Assembly (NCBI RefSeq): GCF_038725785.1
Contig: NZ_CP109796.1
Location: 6,510,501-6,574,500, forward strand
Origin: Termitidicoccus mucosus
GTDB taxonomy: Bacteria; Verrucomicrobiota; Verrucomicrobiia; Opitutales; Opitutaceae
Length of the DNA stretch: 64,000 nucleotides
Direction: 5' to 3'
Shown: piece after piece, positions 1 to 7,848 of the stretch
Numbering within the stretch: the first letter of the stretch is position 1
Layout of the letters: each line of letters opens with the position of its first letter
The notes under the pieces: model-generated
Seen by the model: only the letters and a program-made list of their open reading frames with translations
The model's database searches: none
Told to the model about the DNA's origin: nothing
Position numbers and translations under genes: made by a program

Positions 1-1
1 C

Positions 2-547
2 CGGGAGAAGGCCTCCCGCGATCCGAAAATCGCCGGCAAGATTTACGAACGGGTGGAAAAGCACGACATCGAGGGTGCGATCCGCATCGGGCAAAAAAGC
101 AACGATTATATCGCCCGCATCCTCGTGTCGGCGCTCACGCACCGGGAGTTTTCGCTCGACGACGCCTTCAACCAGGCGGCCAGCAACGAGCTCGAGCGCT
201 ACCAGCGCGGCCTCGCCATTCTCGACACCTGCATCACCGCCGCCCCGCTGCTCGGATTGCTCGGCACGGTCACGGGCATGATGAACACCTTTGGCGCGCT
301 TGGCGGCGGCGACATCGCCGCGAGCGCGGGCACGATCACCGGCGGCGTGGGCGAGGCGCTCATCGCCACCGCCTCCGGCCTCGTCATCGCCATCGTCGTG
401 CTCTTCCCGTTCAATCTCCTCAACACGCGCATCGAGCAGGTGCGCCGGGACATCGCCAACGCCGCCAACGCCCTCAACCTGGTCGGCCAGAAAGCCGGCG
501 GGATTCTCGACGTCACCCCGGCCAGCGGCACCGGCGGAGGCATCTGA
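2..547 (+). CDS. exbB: MotA/TolQ/ExbB proton channel family protein (5' truncated)
   Basis: Inner membrane proton channel subunit of a Ton/Tol-type energy transducer, partner of the two ExbD proteins that follow. The frame is open from base 2, so the gene begins outside the window; a GTG at 53 is only an internal valine. 181 residues remain. The stretch TAAPLLGLLGTVTGMM, the glycine-rich GGGDIAASAGTITGGVGEAL and the following membrane segment up to FPFNLL are typical of the ExbB/TolQ C-terminal half, where two membrane helices line the proton path. The family is clear; whether it is functionally ExbB or TolQ is decided only by the downstream TonB, which favours ExbB. Confidence 0.9.
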   Translation, partial: REKASRDPKIAGKIYERVEKHDIEGAIRIGQKSNDYIARILVSALTHREFSLDDAFNQAASNELERYQRGLAILDTCITAAPLLGLLGTVTGMMNTFGALGGGDIAASAGTITGGVGEALIATASGLVIAIVVLFPFNLLNTRIEQVRRDIANAANALNLVGQKAGGILDVTPASGTGGGI

Positions 548-679
548 CAAGTCCGGAATGCGGAACCCGGGATGCGGAATGCCGCCCGCGGCACCGTTTC
601 CGCCGCCGCCATCGCACTGGCACGGCAGCGCCCGCCTTTCGCATTCCGAAATCCACATTCCGAAATCCGCATTCAGCAC
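548..679. repeat. Intergenic palindromic repeat between exbB and exbD
   Basis: The 132-bp gap contains GGAATGCGGAA-like words on its left side (552-582) and their inverse, CATTCCGAAATC words repeated in tandem, on its right side (648-676). The arms can pair into a long imperfect hairpin. No other gene is visible here. It looks like a REP-type intergenic element rather than a terminator, because the operon clearly continues and no T-tract follows the stem. Confidence 0.55.
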
Positions 680-1114
680 ATGGCCATCTCCGTCAAAGCA
701 TTCACCGACGAACCCGTCAGAAAGCGCGCCCGCATCGAGATCATTCCGCTTATCGACGTGATCTTTTTCCTGCTGGCAACCTTCGTCCTCTTCACCCTTT
801 CGCTCAACCAGTCGGGAGGGCTGGCCGTGCTCCTGCCCGCGGCTGAGACGGGCCGCCCGCGCGACGCCGACGGCGCGGTCACGCTCACCGTCACCGCCGA
901 TGGCGCGATCGCCTGGGACAAGGCCCTCATCTCACTCGATGAGTTCATCCCGCGTCTTCAGGCATGGAAACAAGTCGAGCCCGATCCCCGTGTTCTCATC
1001 AACGGCGACGAAAGCGCCCTCTTCTCGCAGGTGCGCTACGTCGTGGATGAGGTCCGCAAGGCCGGCATCACGAAAATCAACATCGAAACCCGCATCCGCT
1101 CCGCCGCCCGCTGA
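680..1114 (+). CDS. exbD: Biopolymer transporter ExbD/TolR, first copy
   Basis: Single-pass inner membrane protein that works with ExbB to couple proton flow to TonB. The ATG at 680 gives 144 residues, a normal ExbD length; longer upstream reading only adds the palindromic repeat and is rejected. The membrane segment IIPLIDVIFFLLATFVLF carries the conserved proton-relay aspartate (D26). A small periplasmic domain follows. The next gene is a close paralog with a nearly identical membrane segment, at DNA level too, which indicates tandem duplication. Confidence 0.9.
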   Translation: MAISVKAFTDEPVRKRARIEIIPLIDVIFFLLATFVLFTLSLNQSGGLAVLLPAAETGRPRDADGAVTLTVTADGAIAWDKALISLDEFIPRLQAWKQVEPDPRVLINGDESALFSQVRYVVDEVRKAGITKINIETRIRSAAR

Positions 1115-1170
1115 CCGTCCGCAAGCCGGCGCAACCGCGCCGCGCTCCCACATCACGCCCGATCCATCAC

Positions 1171-1605
1171 ATGGCCTCATTTTCACCTTCATCCGCCATC
1201 CGCAAAAAAGCCCGGGTCGAGATCATTCCGCTCATCGACGTGATCTTTTTCCTGCTGGCGACCTTTGTTCTCTTCACCCTCTCGCTGAACAAAATCCAGT
1301 CCCTCCCGGTGGATCTCCCGCAAGCCGCGCCCGCCACGGCCTCCGCAAAAAACGACGAGGAGAACCTGGTCGTTCTCCAGCTTTCGGATGCCAGCACCGC
1401 CTTCTGGAACAAAGAGCCCATTGCCATCGGCGAGATCGCGCCGCGGCTGTTTGATTTCAAGGCCGCGCATGCCACGCCGCGCGTCCTCGTCACCGGGGAC
1501 GACCATGCCACCTACGGCGCCGTGGTCCGGGCGCTCGACGAAGTCTGCAAAGCCGGGATCAACGAGGTTTCCATCGAAACCATCTGGCGCGCCTCCGGCC
1601 GCTGA
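1171..1605 (+). CDS. exbD: Biopolymer transporter ExbD/TolR, second copy
   Basis: Second ExbD-type subunit, 144 residues, the same length as the first. The membrane helix is essentially the same (EIIPLIDVIFFLLATFVLF, aspartate D23), while the periplasmic domain has diverged strongly in sequence. Two ExbD proteins beside one ExbB occur in other Ton-like systems, where they may form heterodimers in the pore; that is inference here. The 56-bp gap to the first exbD and the TonB gene downstream indicate one operon. Confidence 0.9.
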   Translation: MASFSPSSAIRKKARVEIIPLIDVIFFLLATFVLFTLSLNKIQSLPVDLPQAAPATASAKNDEENLVVLQLSDASTAFWNKEPIAIGEIAPRLFDFKAAHATPRVLVTGDDHATYGAVVRALDEVCKAGINEVSIETIWRASGR

Positions 1606-1671
1606 CCGCATCAGGACAAAACCGACCGCGGGAAAATTCCACCATCCGCCCGGCGCCACCGCCGCCGCCTT

Positions 1672-1702
1672 TCAACTTAAACTTCAACTTAAAACTTAAA
1701 CT
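1672..1702. repeat. Short AACTTAAA tandem repeat
   Basis: The gap before tonB carries tandem AACTTAAA/ACTTCAACTT words. The same words recur at 3808-3833 and, in related form, at 50058-50090. The repeat is low complexity and AT-rich in otherwise GC-rich DNA. Confidence 0.5.
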
Positions 1703-1727
1703 GCCGCGCCCCGGCGCGGCCCTCCTC

Positions 1728-2414
1728 ATGCACCGCGACCAACTCCTCGGCATCCTCATCGCCTTGCTGATCCACGCAGGGTTTGCTTTCGGCCACTATC
1801 TCATCCCGGGTGGCTCTGGCAGGAAAAGCGCCGATGCCGAGGACGTCCCCACCATCGCCATCACCCCCATGCCCATCCTGGCGCCGGAGCCGCCCGATCC
1901 CAGCGAAGCGGACGCGCTCGCCGAGGCCGAACCGGCCGACCTCTCCGACCTCGCCCCGCCGCCCATGCAGGCGGACACGCCCGCCGTCGTCGCCCCCTCG
2001 GCCTTCCAGCAAAAACTCCAGCCGCCACCGCCGCCGAACCTGGGCGGCCCCGCCGGCGCCATCACCATTCCCAAAGGCAATTTCGGCGCCGCCGCCGGAA
2101 CCGGCCTCAAGGGACTTTTCGACCTCGCCGCGCTCGATCAGAAGCCGGTGCCGCGGTTCATCGCCAAGCCCACCTATCCCTACGAAATGCGCCGGGCCCG
2201 CGTAAACGGCGAAGTCGTGATCGGCCTTATCGTCGATGCGGAAGGCAACGTGATCAACCCCTACATCATCAGTTCCACCAACCCCGCCTTCGAGGCCGAG
2301 GCCCTCCGCGCGATCCTCCGCTGGAAATTCCGTCCCGGCAAAAAAAGCGGAGTCAGCGTCAGCACCCGCAACGTCCAAGTCCCCTTGGTCTTTAATCTGG
2401 CCACTGGCGCCTGA
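1728..2414 (+). CDS. tonB: TonB-family energy transducer
   Basis: Periplasm-spanning protein that passes energy from ExbB/ExbD to outer membrane receptors. 228 residues. The N-terminal membrane anchor (about residues 5-25) contains the histidine H16 expected in TonB anchors. A proline/alanine-rich linker follows (about 45-115). The C-terminal domain, about residues 140-225, has the TonB pattern YPYEMRRARVNGEVVIGLIV, then an alpha helix rich in E and A, and WKFRPG. It follows the exb genes directly, and no TonB-dependent receptor is in the window, so the transported substrate is unknown. Confidence 0.9.
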   Translation: MHRDQLLGILIALLIHAGFAFGHYLIPGGSGRKSADAEDVPTIAITPMPILAPEPPDPSEADALAEAEPADLSDLAPPPMQADTPAVVAPSAFQQKLQPPPPPNLGGPAGAITIPKGNFGAAAGTGLKGLFDLAALDQKPVPRFIAKPTYPYEMRRARVNGEVVIGLIVDAEGNVINPYIISSTNPAFEAEALRAILRWKFRPGKKSGVSVSTRNVQVPLVFNLATGA

Positions 2415-2442
2415 CCTCCCGGCTCGTCTCCTCCCTATATCC

Positions 2443-3816
2443 ATGCCGTCCTTCCGCCAAACCACCTTCGCCGCCCTCCTCGCCATCGGCCTGCCGGCGC
2501 TCATGCCCGCCGGCCTTGACGGGGCCGACGACCCGCCAAAACCGCAGCTCACCGAGCGCGTCGCCGCCAAGCTGGCGCCGCTGAAAGACCTCGTGGACAC
2601 CAACGACTACGCCGGCGTCCTCCGCCTCGTCGAGGGACTCATTCCCGGCTCCGAGCCCGGAAGCTTCGACCGCGCGCTCCTCTCGCAGATCCACGGGCAG
2701 GTTCTCCTCAATCTCAAGCGCAACAACGACGCCATCGCCCCCTTGGAGCTCTCCCTGGAACTCGGCGACCGCCACGCCTATTTCGACACCGAGGCCACCC
2801 TCAACACGCTCCACACGCTCAGCCAGATTTACTTCGAAAAAGCCTACGACGGCAAAGACCCCGCCGAGCGCCGCCGCTGCTACGACCTCGCCTACGCCCG
2901 CATCAAACGCTGGCTCGCCCTCACCCCGAAGCCGACGTCCGACGCCCAGCTCTACGCCGCCACGATCCTGTATTCCTCCGCCATCCTCGACGCCGGGCAT
3001 CCCGACCTCGATAAAATCCGGCGCGCCAAGGCCGACGCCGAGGCCAGCCTTCTCCTCCGCGACCAGCCCGACGAGCAGGCGCTTGTCCTCATCGTCGCCG
3101 CCCAGCAGCAACTGGGCCAGCTTCGGGAATCCGCCGACATCCTCGAGTCGCTCGCCGCGCGCAAACCCTCGTCGGCCATTTACTGGCAGCAGCTTTTTGC
3201 CACCTACTCGGGCCTCGCCGCCGAGCCCGGCCACCCGCCCGGCGAAATCCGGCGCTTCCACCTCCGCGCCCTTCTCACGCTCGAGCGCGCCCGCGCCCAC
3301 GGATTCCTTTCCACTCCCCAGGATTATTTCAACACCATCGCGCTCCACAGCGCCCTGGGCCAGCACGCCCGCGCCGCCCGCCTGCTCGAACAAGGGCTCG
3401 CCGATGGCACTGTCGCCAGCAACCGCCGCAACTGGGAACTCCTTTCCAGCGCATGGCAGCAGCAGCGCGCCCCCGCCCGCGCCATCGAGGCCCTTGCGCG
3501 CGCGGCCGCCGCGCTTCCCGGGGACGGGGAAATCGAATACTCCCTCGCGCGCCTCTGCTACGCCGAGGACAAAACCGCCGAGGCCTACGCCCACCTCCGC
3601 GCCGCGGTCGAACGCGGCCAGCTCACCCAACCCGGCCAGACCTGGTTTTTCCTCACCTATATCGCCTATGAACTCCGGCTCTTCGAGGAAGCCGCCTGTT
3701 ACGCCGAGACCGCGGCCACTCACCCCGATGTTTCCCGGGAGGATATCACCCGCCTCGCCCAGGCCATACAGGACGCCCTGGCCGAAAAAAACGCCCCCGC
3801 CGGCACATCAACTTGA
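2443..3816 (+). CDS. Exported TPR-repeat protein of the Ton operon
   Basis: 457-residue protein with an N-terminal signal peptide (MPSFRQTTFAALLAIGLPAL) and a body made of helical tetratricopeptide-like repeats, for example around RNNDAIAPLELSLELGDRHAYF and EDKTAEAYAHLRAAVERGQL. Probably periplasmic. TPR proteins commonly accompany ExbB-ExbD-TonB clusters and are thought to act as adaptors for the transducer. It lies 28 bp after tonB and is followed at 20 bp by a membrane-anchored coiled-coil gene, so it is likely co-transcribed. No enzyme motif was seen; the role is inferred from family and position only. Confidence 0.75.
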   Translation: MPSFRQTTFAALLAIGLPALMPAGLDGADDPPKPQLTERVAAKLAPLKDLVDTNDYAGVLRLVEGLIPGSEPGSFDRALLSQIHGQVLLNLKRNNDAIAPLELSLELGDRHAYFDTEATLNTLHTLSQIYFEKAYDGKDPAERRRCYDLAYARIKRWLALTPKPTSDAQLYAATILYSSAILDAGHPDLDKIRRAKADAEASLLLRDQPDEQALVLIVAAQQQLGQLRESADILESLAARKPSSAIYWQQLFATYSGLAAEPGHPPGEIRRFHLRALLTLERARAHGFLSTPQDYFNTIALHSALGQHARAARLLEQGLADGTVASNRRNWELLSSAWQQQRAPARAIEALARAAAALPGDGEIEYSLARLCYAEDKTAEAYAHLRAAVERGQLTQPGQTWFFLTYIAYELRLFEEAACYAETAATHPDVSREDITRLAQAIQDALAEKNAPAGTST

Positions 3817-3835
3817 ACCTAAAACTTAAACTTTC

Positions 3836-4351
3836 ATGAAATCCTACGTCCTCCTTCCTCTCGTCGCCGTCATCGTCTTTGGCGCCATTTATTGGAACTT
3901 CGAGCGCAACTACGAAGCGCAAGCCGCCGAGGCCCGCCAGCAGGCGCGCATCGAAAAAGAAAACAAGCTCAAGGCCGAGGCCGAGGCACGGACCAAAGGT
4001 GTGGAGGAAGCCCTCCAGCTTCAGGCCCGGCGCAAAAAGGCCCGCGAGGAGCGCGACGCCCGCGAAAAATCACAAAAGGAAGCCCGCCAGGCCGCCATCG
4101 ACGCCCGGGATAAAGTCCACCGCGATGTCGAGAAAACCGTCCGCCAAATCGACCGGCTCAAAAAGGAGATTGCCGAGGGGAAAAAAGTCCTCGCCGGGAT
4201 CGAGTCCGAATACAAGGCCACCTTGGCCGAGCAGGTTTTCCTGAAAGATTATATTGCACAGGCCGAGACCAACCTCCGCGACCTCGAAGCGGTCATAACC
4301 CGGCTCAGCCAAACCCCCGCCGCCGCCCCCGCCGTCGCCCAGAAACAATAA
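3836..4351 (+). CDS. Membrane-anchored coiled-coil protein 1
   Basis: 171 residues: an N-terminal hydrophobic anchor (about residues 4-20), then an almost continuous charged helix rich in K, E, A and R from about residue 30 to 160, predicted to form a coiled coil, and an alanine/proline tail. No catalytic motif. It resembles the next gene in design (anchor, charged helix, similar length) but little in sequence. The pair follows the TPR gene and may form a scaffold in the periplasm for the Ton machinery; this is inference. The gene is not recognised as a named family. Confidence 0.6.
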   Translation: MKSYVLLPLVAVIVFGAIYWNFERNYEAQAAEARQQARIEKENKLKAEAEARTKGVEEALQLQARRKKAREERDAREKSQKEARQAAIDARDKVHRDVEKTVRQIDRLKKEIAEGKKVLAGIESEYKATLAEQVFLKDYIAQAETNLRDLEAVITRLSQTPAAAPAVAQKQ

Positions 4352-4358
4352 TATCATC

Positions 4359-4391
4359 AGCCGGATCGGTCCCATCCGTCGGATCCGGCCC
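4359..4391. repeat. Small inverted repeat between the coiled-coil genes
   Basis: GCCGGATC at 4360-4367 pairs with GATCCGGC at 4382-4389 within a run of GGTCCCATC-like words. The hairpin lacks a T-tract, so it is listed as a repeat and not as a terminator. Confidence 0.45.
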
Positions 4392-4425
4392 ATCAGTCCT
4401 ATTTCAAACTCACATCATAATTTTC

Positions 4426-4956
4426 ATGAATCGTTTTTATATAATAGCGCCGCTCATCCTTCTCGCCGTCTTTGGGTCCGTTTTCTGGCAGAATAATAAA
4501 GCCGCCGGGGCCAGGGCCGCGCAAGTCGCCGCCGAACGCGCCGTCGTCGAGACGGCCGAGCGGCAGAAAAAAGAGGAGGCCGAGCGCAAGGCCCGCGAGG
4601 ATGCCGAGAGGCGCGCCGCCGCCCGCGAGGCCGAGGAACAGAAGAAGGAGGAGGAGCGCCAGCTCAAATGGGAGGCCGATCTCGCGCGCATCGCGGCGGA
4701 AACCGCGCAATACCAGGCGGAGCTCGCCGCCGGCGCCGGTGAACTCGCCGGCCTCGAAAAACAGCTCGCCGGGCTTCGTGCCGAACTCGAACGCCGCGAT
4801 AGCGAGACTTTTGACGCCGCGCGCGGCACCGAGTTGCTGGCCATCAAAAAACGCAACACCGAACTCGAAATCCAGCGCCTCGTGCAAATCGTCGCGGCCC
4901 GCGCTTCCATCAATGCCGCCGCCGTCAGCCCGAACCAGACGCCATCCATCCGATGA
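4426..4956 (+). CDS. Membrane-anchored coiled-coil protein 2
   Basis: 176 residues: hydrophobic anchor at residues 3-20 and a long charged helix rich in A, E, R and K from about 30 to 160 with heptad-like spacing. No recognised domain. It is built like the gene before it, suggesting an old duplication or shared role. Its stop codon overlaps the start of the solute-binding protein gene (ATGA at 4953), so the two are probably translationally coupled. Confidence 0.6.
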   Translation: MNRFYIIAPLILLAVFGSVFWQNNKAAGARAAQVAAERAVVETAERQKKEEAERKAREDAERRAAAREAEEQKKEEERQLKWEADLARIAAETAQYQAELAAGAGELAGLEKQLAGLRAELERRDSETFDAARGTELLAIKKRNTELEIQRLVQIVAARASINAAAVSPNQTPSIR

Positions 4957-5810
4957 GACACCCAAAACCGCTCCTCTCCTTTTTGGCCGCCGCCGTTCTT
5001 TTCGGCTTCGGATTATTGAGCATTGTCCATGTCGGCTGCTCCCGCCGGGACGATGCCGACGGTCTCGCGAAAATCAAAAACCGCGGCAAGGTCATCGTCG
5101 GTGTTTTTGGCGACAAGCCTCCCTTTGGTTATATCGACCGGCAGGGTCGCAACACCGGTTACGACGTGGCGCTCGCGCGCCGCATCGCCGGGGATCTGCT
5201 CGGCGACGAAAACAAAATCGAATTTGTCGCGCTGGAGGCCGCCAACCGCGTGGCTTTCCTCCAATCCAACAAGGTTGACATCATCCTCGCCAATTTCACC
5301 CGGACGCCCGAGCGCGCCGAGAAAGTGGACTTTGCGAAACCTTATATGAAAGTCGCGCTCGGCATCGTCGTCCCCGAGGCAAGCCCGCTCGACGCGCTCG
5401 ACGGGCTGAAGAACGGCAAGACCCTCATCGTCAACAAAGGCACCACCGCCGAGGCGTGGTTCACCAAAAATCATCCCGGAATAAAGCTCCTCAAGTTCGA
5501 CCAGAACACCGAGGCCTTCCAGGCGCTCAAGGACGGACGCGGCGACGCCCTGGCGCATGACAACACATTGCTCTTCGCCTGGGCGCATGAAAACAAGGGC
5601 TTCAAGGTCATCGAGTCGAACCTCGGCAACGCCGACGTCATCGCCCCCGCCGTGAAAAAAGGCGACACAGTCCTCCGCGCCTGGATTGACGCGGAAATAG
5701 AGAAACTCGCCGCCGAACATTTCTTCCTGAATGCCTTCCACACCGAGCTCCGTCCCTTTTTCGGGGATTCGGTCAAGAACCCCGACGATGTCATCATTGA
5801 GGGGAAGTGA
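4953..5810 (+). CDS. Family 3 solute-binding lipoprotein (polar amino acid type)
   Basis: Periplasmic receptor of an ABC importer for amino acid-like substrates. 285 residues. A signal sequence ends in a lipobox-like HVGC, so the mature protein is probably a lipoprotein starting at C29. The fold is marked by KVIVGVFGDKPPFGYIDRQG, GYDVALARRIAGDLLG, LANFTRTPERAEKVDFAKPY and NKGTTAEAWF, which are standard family 3 motifs. No permease is adjacent; the two HisM-type permeases and ATPase at 15321-17532 have no receptor of their own and are candidate partners. Confidence 0.85.
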   Translation: MRHPKPLLSFLAAAVLFGFGLLSIVHVGCSRRDDADGLAKIKNRGKVIVGVFGDKPPFGYIDRQGRNTGYDVALARRIAGDLLGDENKIEFVALEAANRVAFLQSNKVDIILANFTRTPERAEKVDFAKPYMKVALGIVVPEASPLDALDGLKNGKTLIVNKGTTAEAWFTKNHPGIKLLKFDQNTEAFQALKDGRGDALAHDNTLLFAWAHENKGFKVIESNLGNADVIAPAVKKGDTVLRAWIDAEIEKLAAEHFFLNAFHTELRPFFGDSVKNPDDVIIEGK

Positions 5811-5851
5811 GGGCGATGGAGGGAGTTTGCCGAATCCTTAATTCGAAACCT

Positions 5852-7099
5852 ATGAAAAATATACGACTCATTATTGCAGCCGGCTTGTCCATGGCCGGCT
5901 TCCAGACGCTGATCCACCAGTCGCTCCACGCGCAGGCGACGCATGCCGTGCAAGACTGGGCGCAAACACCCGCCGCGCCCGACGACGGCAGCTCGTTGCG
6001 CGGCTTCCAAACCCGCCTGCGCTCCGCCATTCTCCTCGCGCAGAAAACACCGGAGATCGAACAACCCGTTAAACTTTCCGCGCGCGTCACAGCGGCCGGC
6101 CGCACCGGCATCCGCCGCCTCACCATCCGCAACTTCCAACTCCTCAGCGACGGCGCCCCCAGCACCGCCGAGTTCAACCTCGCCGCCGGTTCCTGGCCCA
6201 GCGTCGTCGGCGCCCTCGGCAGCGCCGTCGCCGGTGATTACCTGACCCAGGCCGCCCTCAAGGGCATTCCCATTGACAGCTTGGAAGTCATCTTCACCAG
6301 CCGCCCCGGCACCGCGCCCTCGCAAACCACCGGCCAGCAAGTCACTTATCCGCGCGGCCTCGCCTACATCGCTTTCATCACCTCCCCGGCGACCGACGCG
6401 CAGCTCGAGGACTTGCGCCGGACCGTCGAGCGCGTCTCGCCCGTCCTCCGCCTCGTCATAGAACCGCAACGTATTGACCACGGTAAAATCGAGCACATCA
6501 AGACGCCCGACAAACTCGACCCGCAGACCCTCGATGGCCTCCGCGAATTTCTCACTGACAAATACAAGGCCACCAAGGGAGCAAAACCCTTTGCCGGCGC
6601 CGAAAAACCCCTCAATCCCGATAACTGGCAGCCGCCCCTGCGCGCCCACATCAAGGTCGAGGGCGACACCGGTATCCGCAACATCCGCACGGATATCAGC
6701 AACTTCCAAGTCATCCACGACTTCCCGCGCTACCTCGCCGGCCACAACCTTGGCCCTGTGCCCGAGGAGGACATACTTGGCCGCATGATCACCTGCCTCA
6801 CCCATATCTATGAAATCGTGGCCTCCCAGAAGCAGGTGCGTCTGGATAGCTTGGAACTGGAGGTCGAAGGCACGCTGACCACCCGTCTCGGCAACACCGA
6901 CAATCCTCCGACCTACAAGGATATCGCTTACCGCGCGCGCATCGGCTCCCCCGAGTCCAAGGAAACCATCGACGAGCTTCAGCGTGCCGTGGAGTCCATC
7001 TGCCCCATTTATAACATGCTGAAGGATTCCCAGCCGGTGAAGGGCAGCATCGTCCGCGGCCCCTACACCGAGGCAAAAGAAAGGGCGGCTTACGAATAA
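5852..7099 (+). CDS. Exported protein with two OsmC-like domains
   Basis: 415 residues from the ATG at 5852, chosen because it gives a clean signal peptide (KNIRLIIAAGLSMAGF); an in-frame GTG at 5807 is possible, and no strong ribosome site is seen for either. Two OsmC/Ohr-type domains follow each other, about residues 70-210 and 266-405. OsmC proteins reduce organic hydroperoxides using two cysteines. The second domain keeps both (C315 in GRMITCLTH, C384 in ESICPIYN). The first domain has the same fold signature (LTQAALKGIPIDSLEVIF, VERVSPVL) but no cysteine at either place. A secreted tandem OsmC is unusual, since the family is normally cytoplasmic. Confidence 0.65.
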   Translation: MKNIRLIIAAGLSMAGFQTLIHQSLHAQATHAVQDWAQTPAAPDDGSSLRGFQTRLRSAILLAQKTPEIEQPVKLSARVTAAGRTGIRRLTIRNFQLLSDGAPSTAEFNLAAGSWPSVVGALGSAVAGDYLTQAALKGIPIDSLEVIFTSRPGTAPSQTTGQQVTYPRGLAYIAFITSPATDAQLEDLRRTVERVSPVLRLVIEPQRIDHGKIEHIKTPDKLDPQTLDGLREFLTDKYKATKGAKPFAGAEKPLNPDNWQPPLRAHIKVEGDTGIRNIRTDISNFQVIHDFPRYLAGHNLGPVPEEDILGRMITCLTHIYEIVASQKQVRLDSLELEVEGTLTTRLGNTDNPPTYKDIAYRARIGSPESKETIDELQRAVESICPIYNMLKDSQPVKGSIVRGPYTEAKERAAYE

Positions 7100-7153
7100 A
7101 GGACTGGAAGAGGGCGGGCCGCTCTCCCCGGCCCGCTCTGAATTCGTCATACC

Positions 7154-7819
7154 ATGACCACCGGCGAAGACACCCTCACCTGCTCGGATTGCGGCCTCGT
7201 CAACTGTTACCGGCGCGACCGCCAGTTCCCGCCTTTCTGCCAGGGCGAGGCCGCCGATCCCGATCTCGTCGGGGCCGTGCTCGACCGCTATCAGGACGGC
7301 GGCCCCGACGCCATCCAGGCGCGCGCCGCCATCGAGGTGGAGGGCACCTACTACGGACGCCTCACGCGCGTCGAGGAGATCATCGCCTTTGCCAACCGCA
7401 TCGGCGCGGTCCGCATCGGCATCGCCACCTGCGTCGGCCTCATGGCGGAGACGCGCGTCTTTGTCCGCATCCTCAAGGCGCACGGCCTCGCTCCGCACAC
7501 CGTCATTTGCAAGGTCGGCTCCGTGGACAAGACCCGCATCGGCGTCCCCGAGTCGCTGAAAGTGCAGCCCGGCTGCCACGAGGCCCTTTGCAACCCGATC
7601 TTGCAGGCCGGGCTCCTCAATCGCCGGAAAACCCAGCTCAACGTGATCGTGGGCCTCTGCGTCGGGCACGACTCCCTGTTTATCAAGCACTCCGACGCGC
7701 CCGTCACCACGCTCATCACCAAGGATCGCGTGCTCGGCCACAACCCCGCCGCCGCCCTCTACACGAGCGGGTTTTATTACAAGCGCCTTCTCAACCCCGA
7801 ACCCGGCAAAAAGCTCTGA
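7154..7819 (+). CDS. DUF1847 family metal-binding-like protein
   Basis: 221 residues. The N-terminus has a cysteine cluster C10, C13, C18 and C29 (TCSDCGLVNC then PPFC) that looks like a metal site. Other conserved-looking pieces are GIATCVGLMAET, VICKVGSVDK, PGCHEALCNP and GLCVGHDSLFIKHS. This matches the DUF1847 family, whose biochemical role is not known to me. It starts 55 bp after the OsmC gene and ends 29 bp before the O-acetylhomoserine sulfhydrylase gene, linking it to sulfur metabolism by position. Confidence 0.75.
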   Translation: MTTGEDTLTCSDCGLVNCYRRDRQFPPFCQGEAADPDLVGAVLDRYQDGGPDAIQARAAIEVEGTYYGRLTRVEEIIAFANRIGAVRIGIATCVGLMAETRVFVRILKAHGLAPHTVICKVGSVDKTRIGVPESLKVQPGCHEALCNPILQAGLLNRRKTQLNVIVGLCVGHDSLFIKHSDAPVTTLITKDRVLGHNPAAALYTSGFYYKRLLNPEPGKKL

Positions 7820-7848
7820 CCCGCGCAGCGTCGGAAAATGCAAGCACC

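Noticed and set aside
2392-3723. 443-codon open frame on the minus strand over the TPR gene
   Set aside because: Antisense shadow of a GC-rich gene; the plus-strand product has a signal peptide and TPR pattern while this one is only G/E/V/A-rich.
7189-7848. Upstream extension of the metY frame over the DUF1847 gene
   Set aside because: The extension is arginine/proline-rich noise; DUF1847 in the other frame has conserved cysteines, and the MetY fold starts after 7849.
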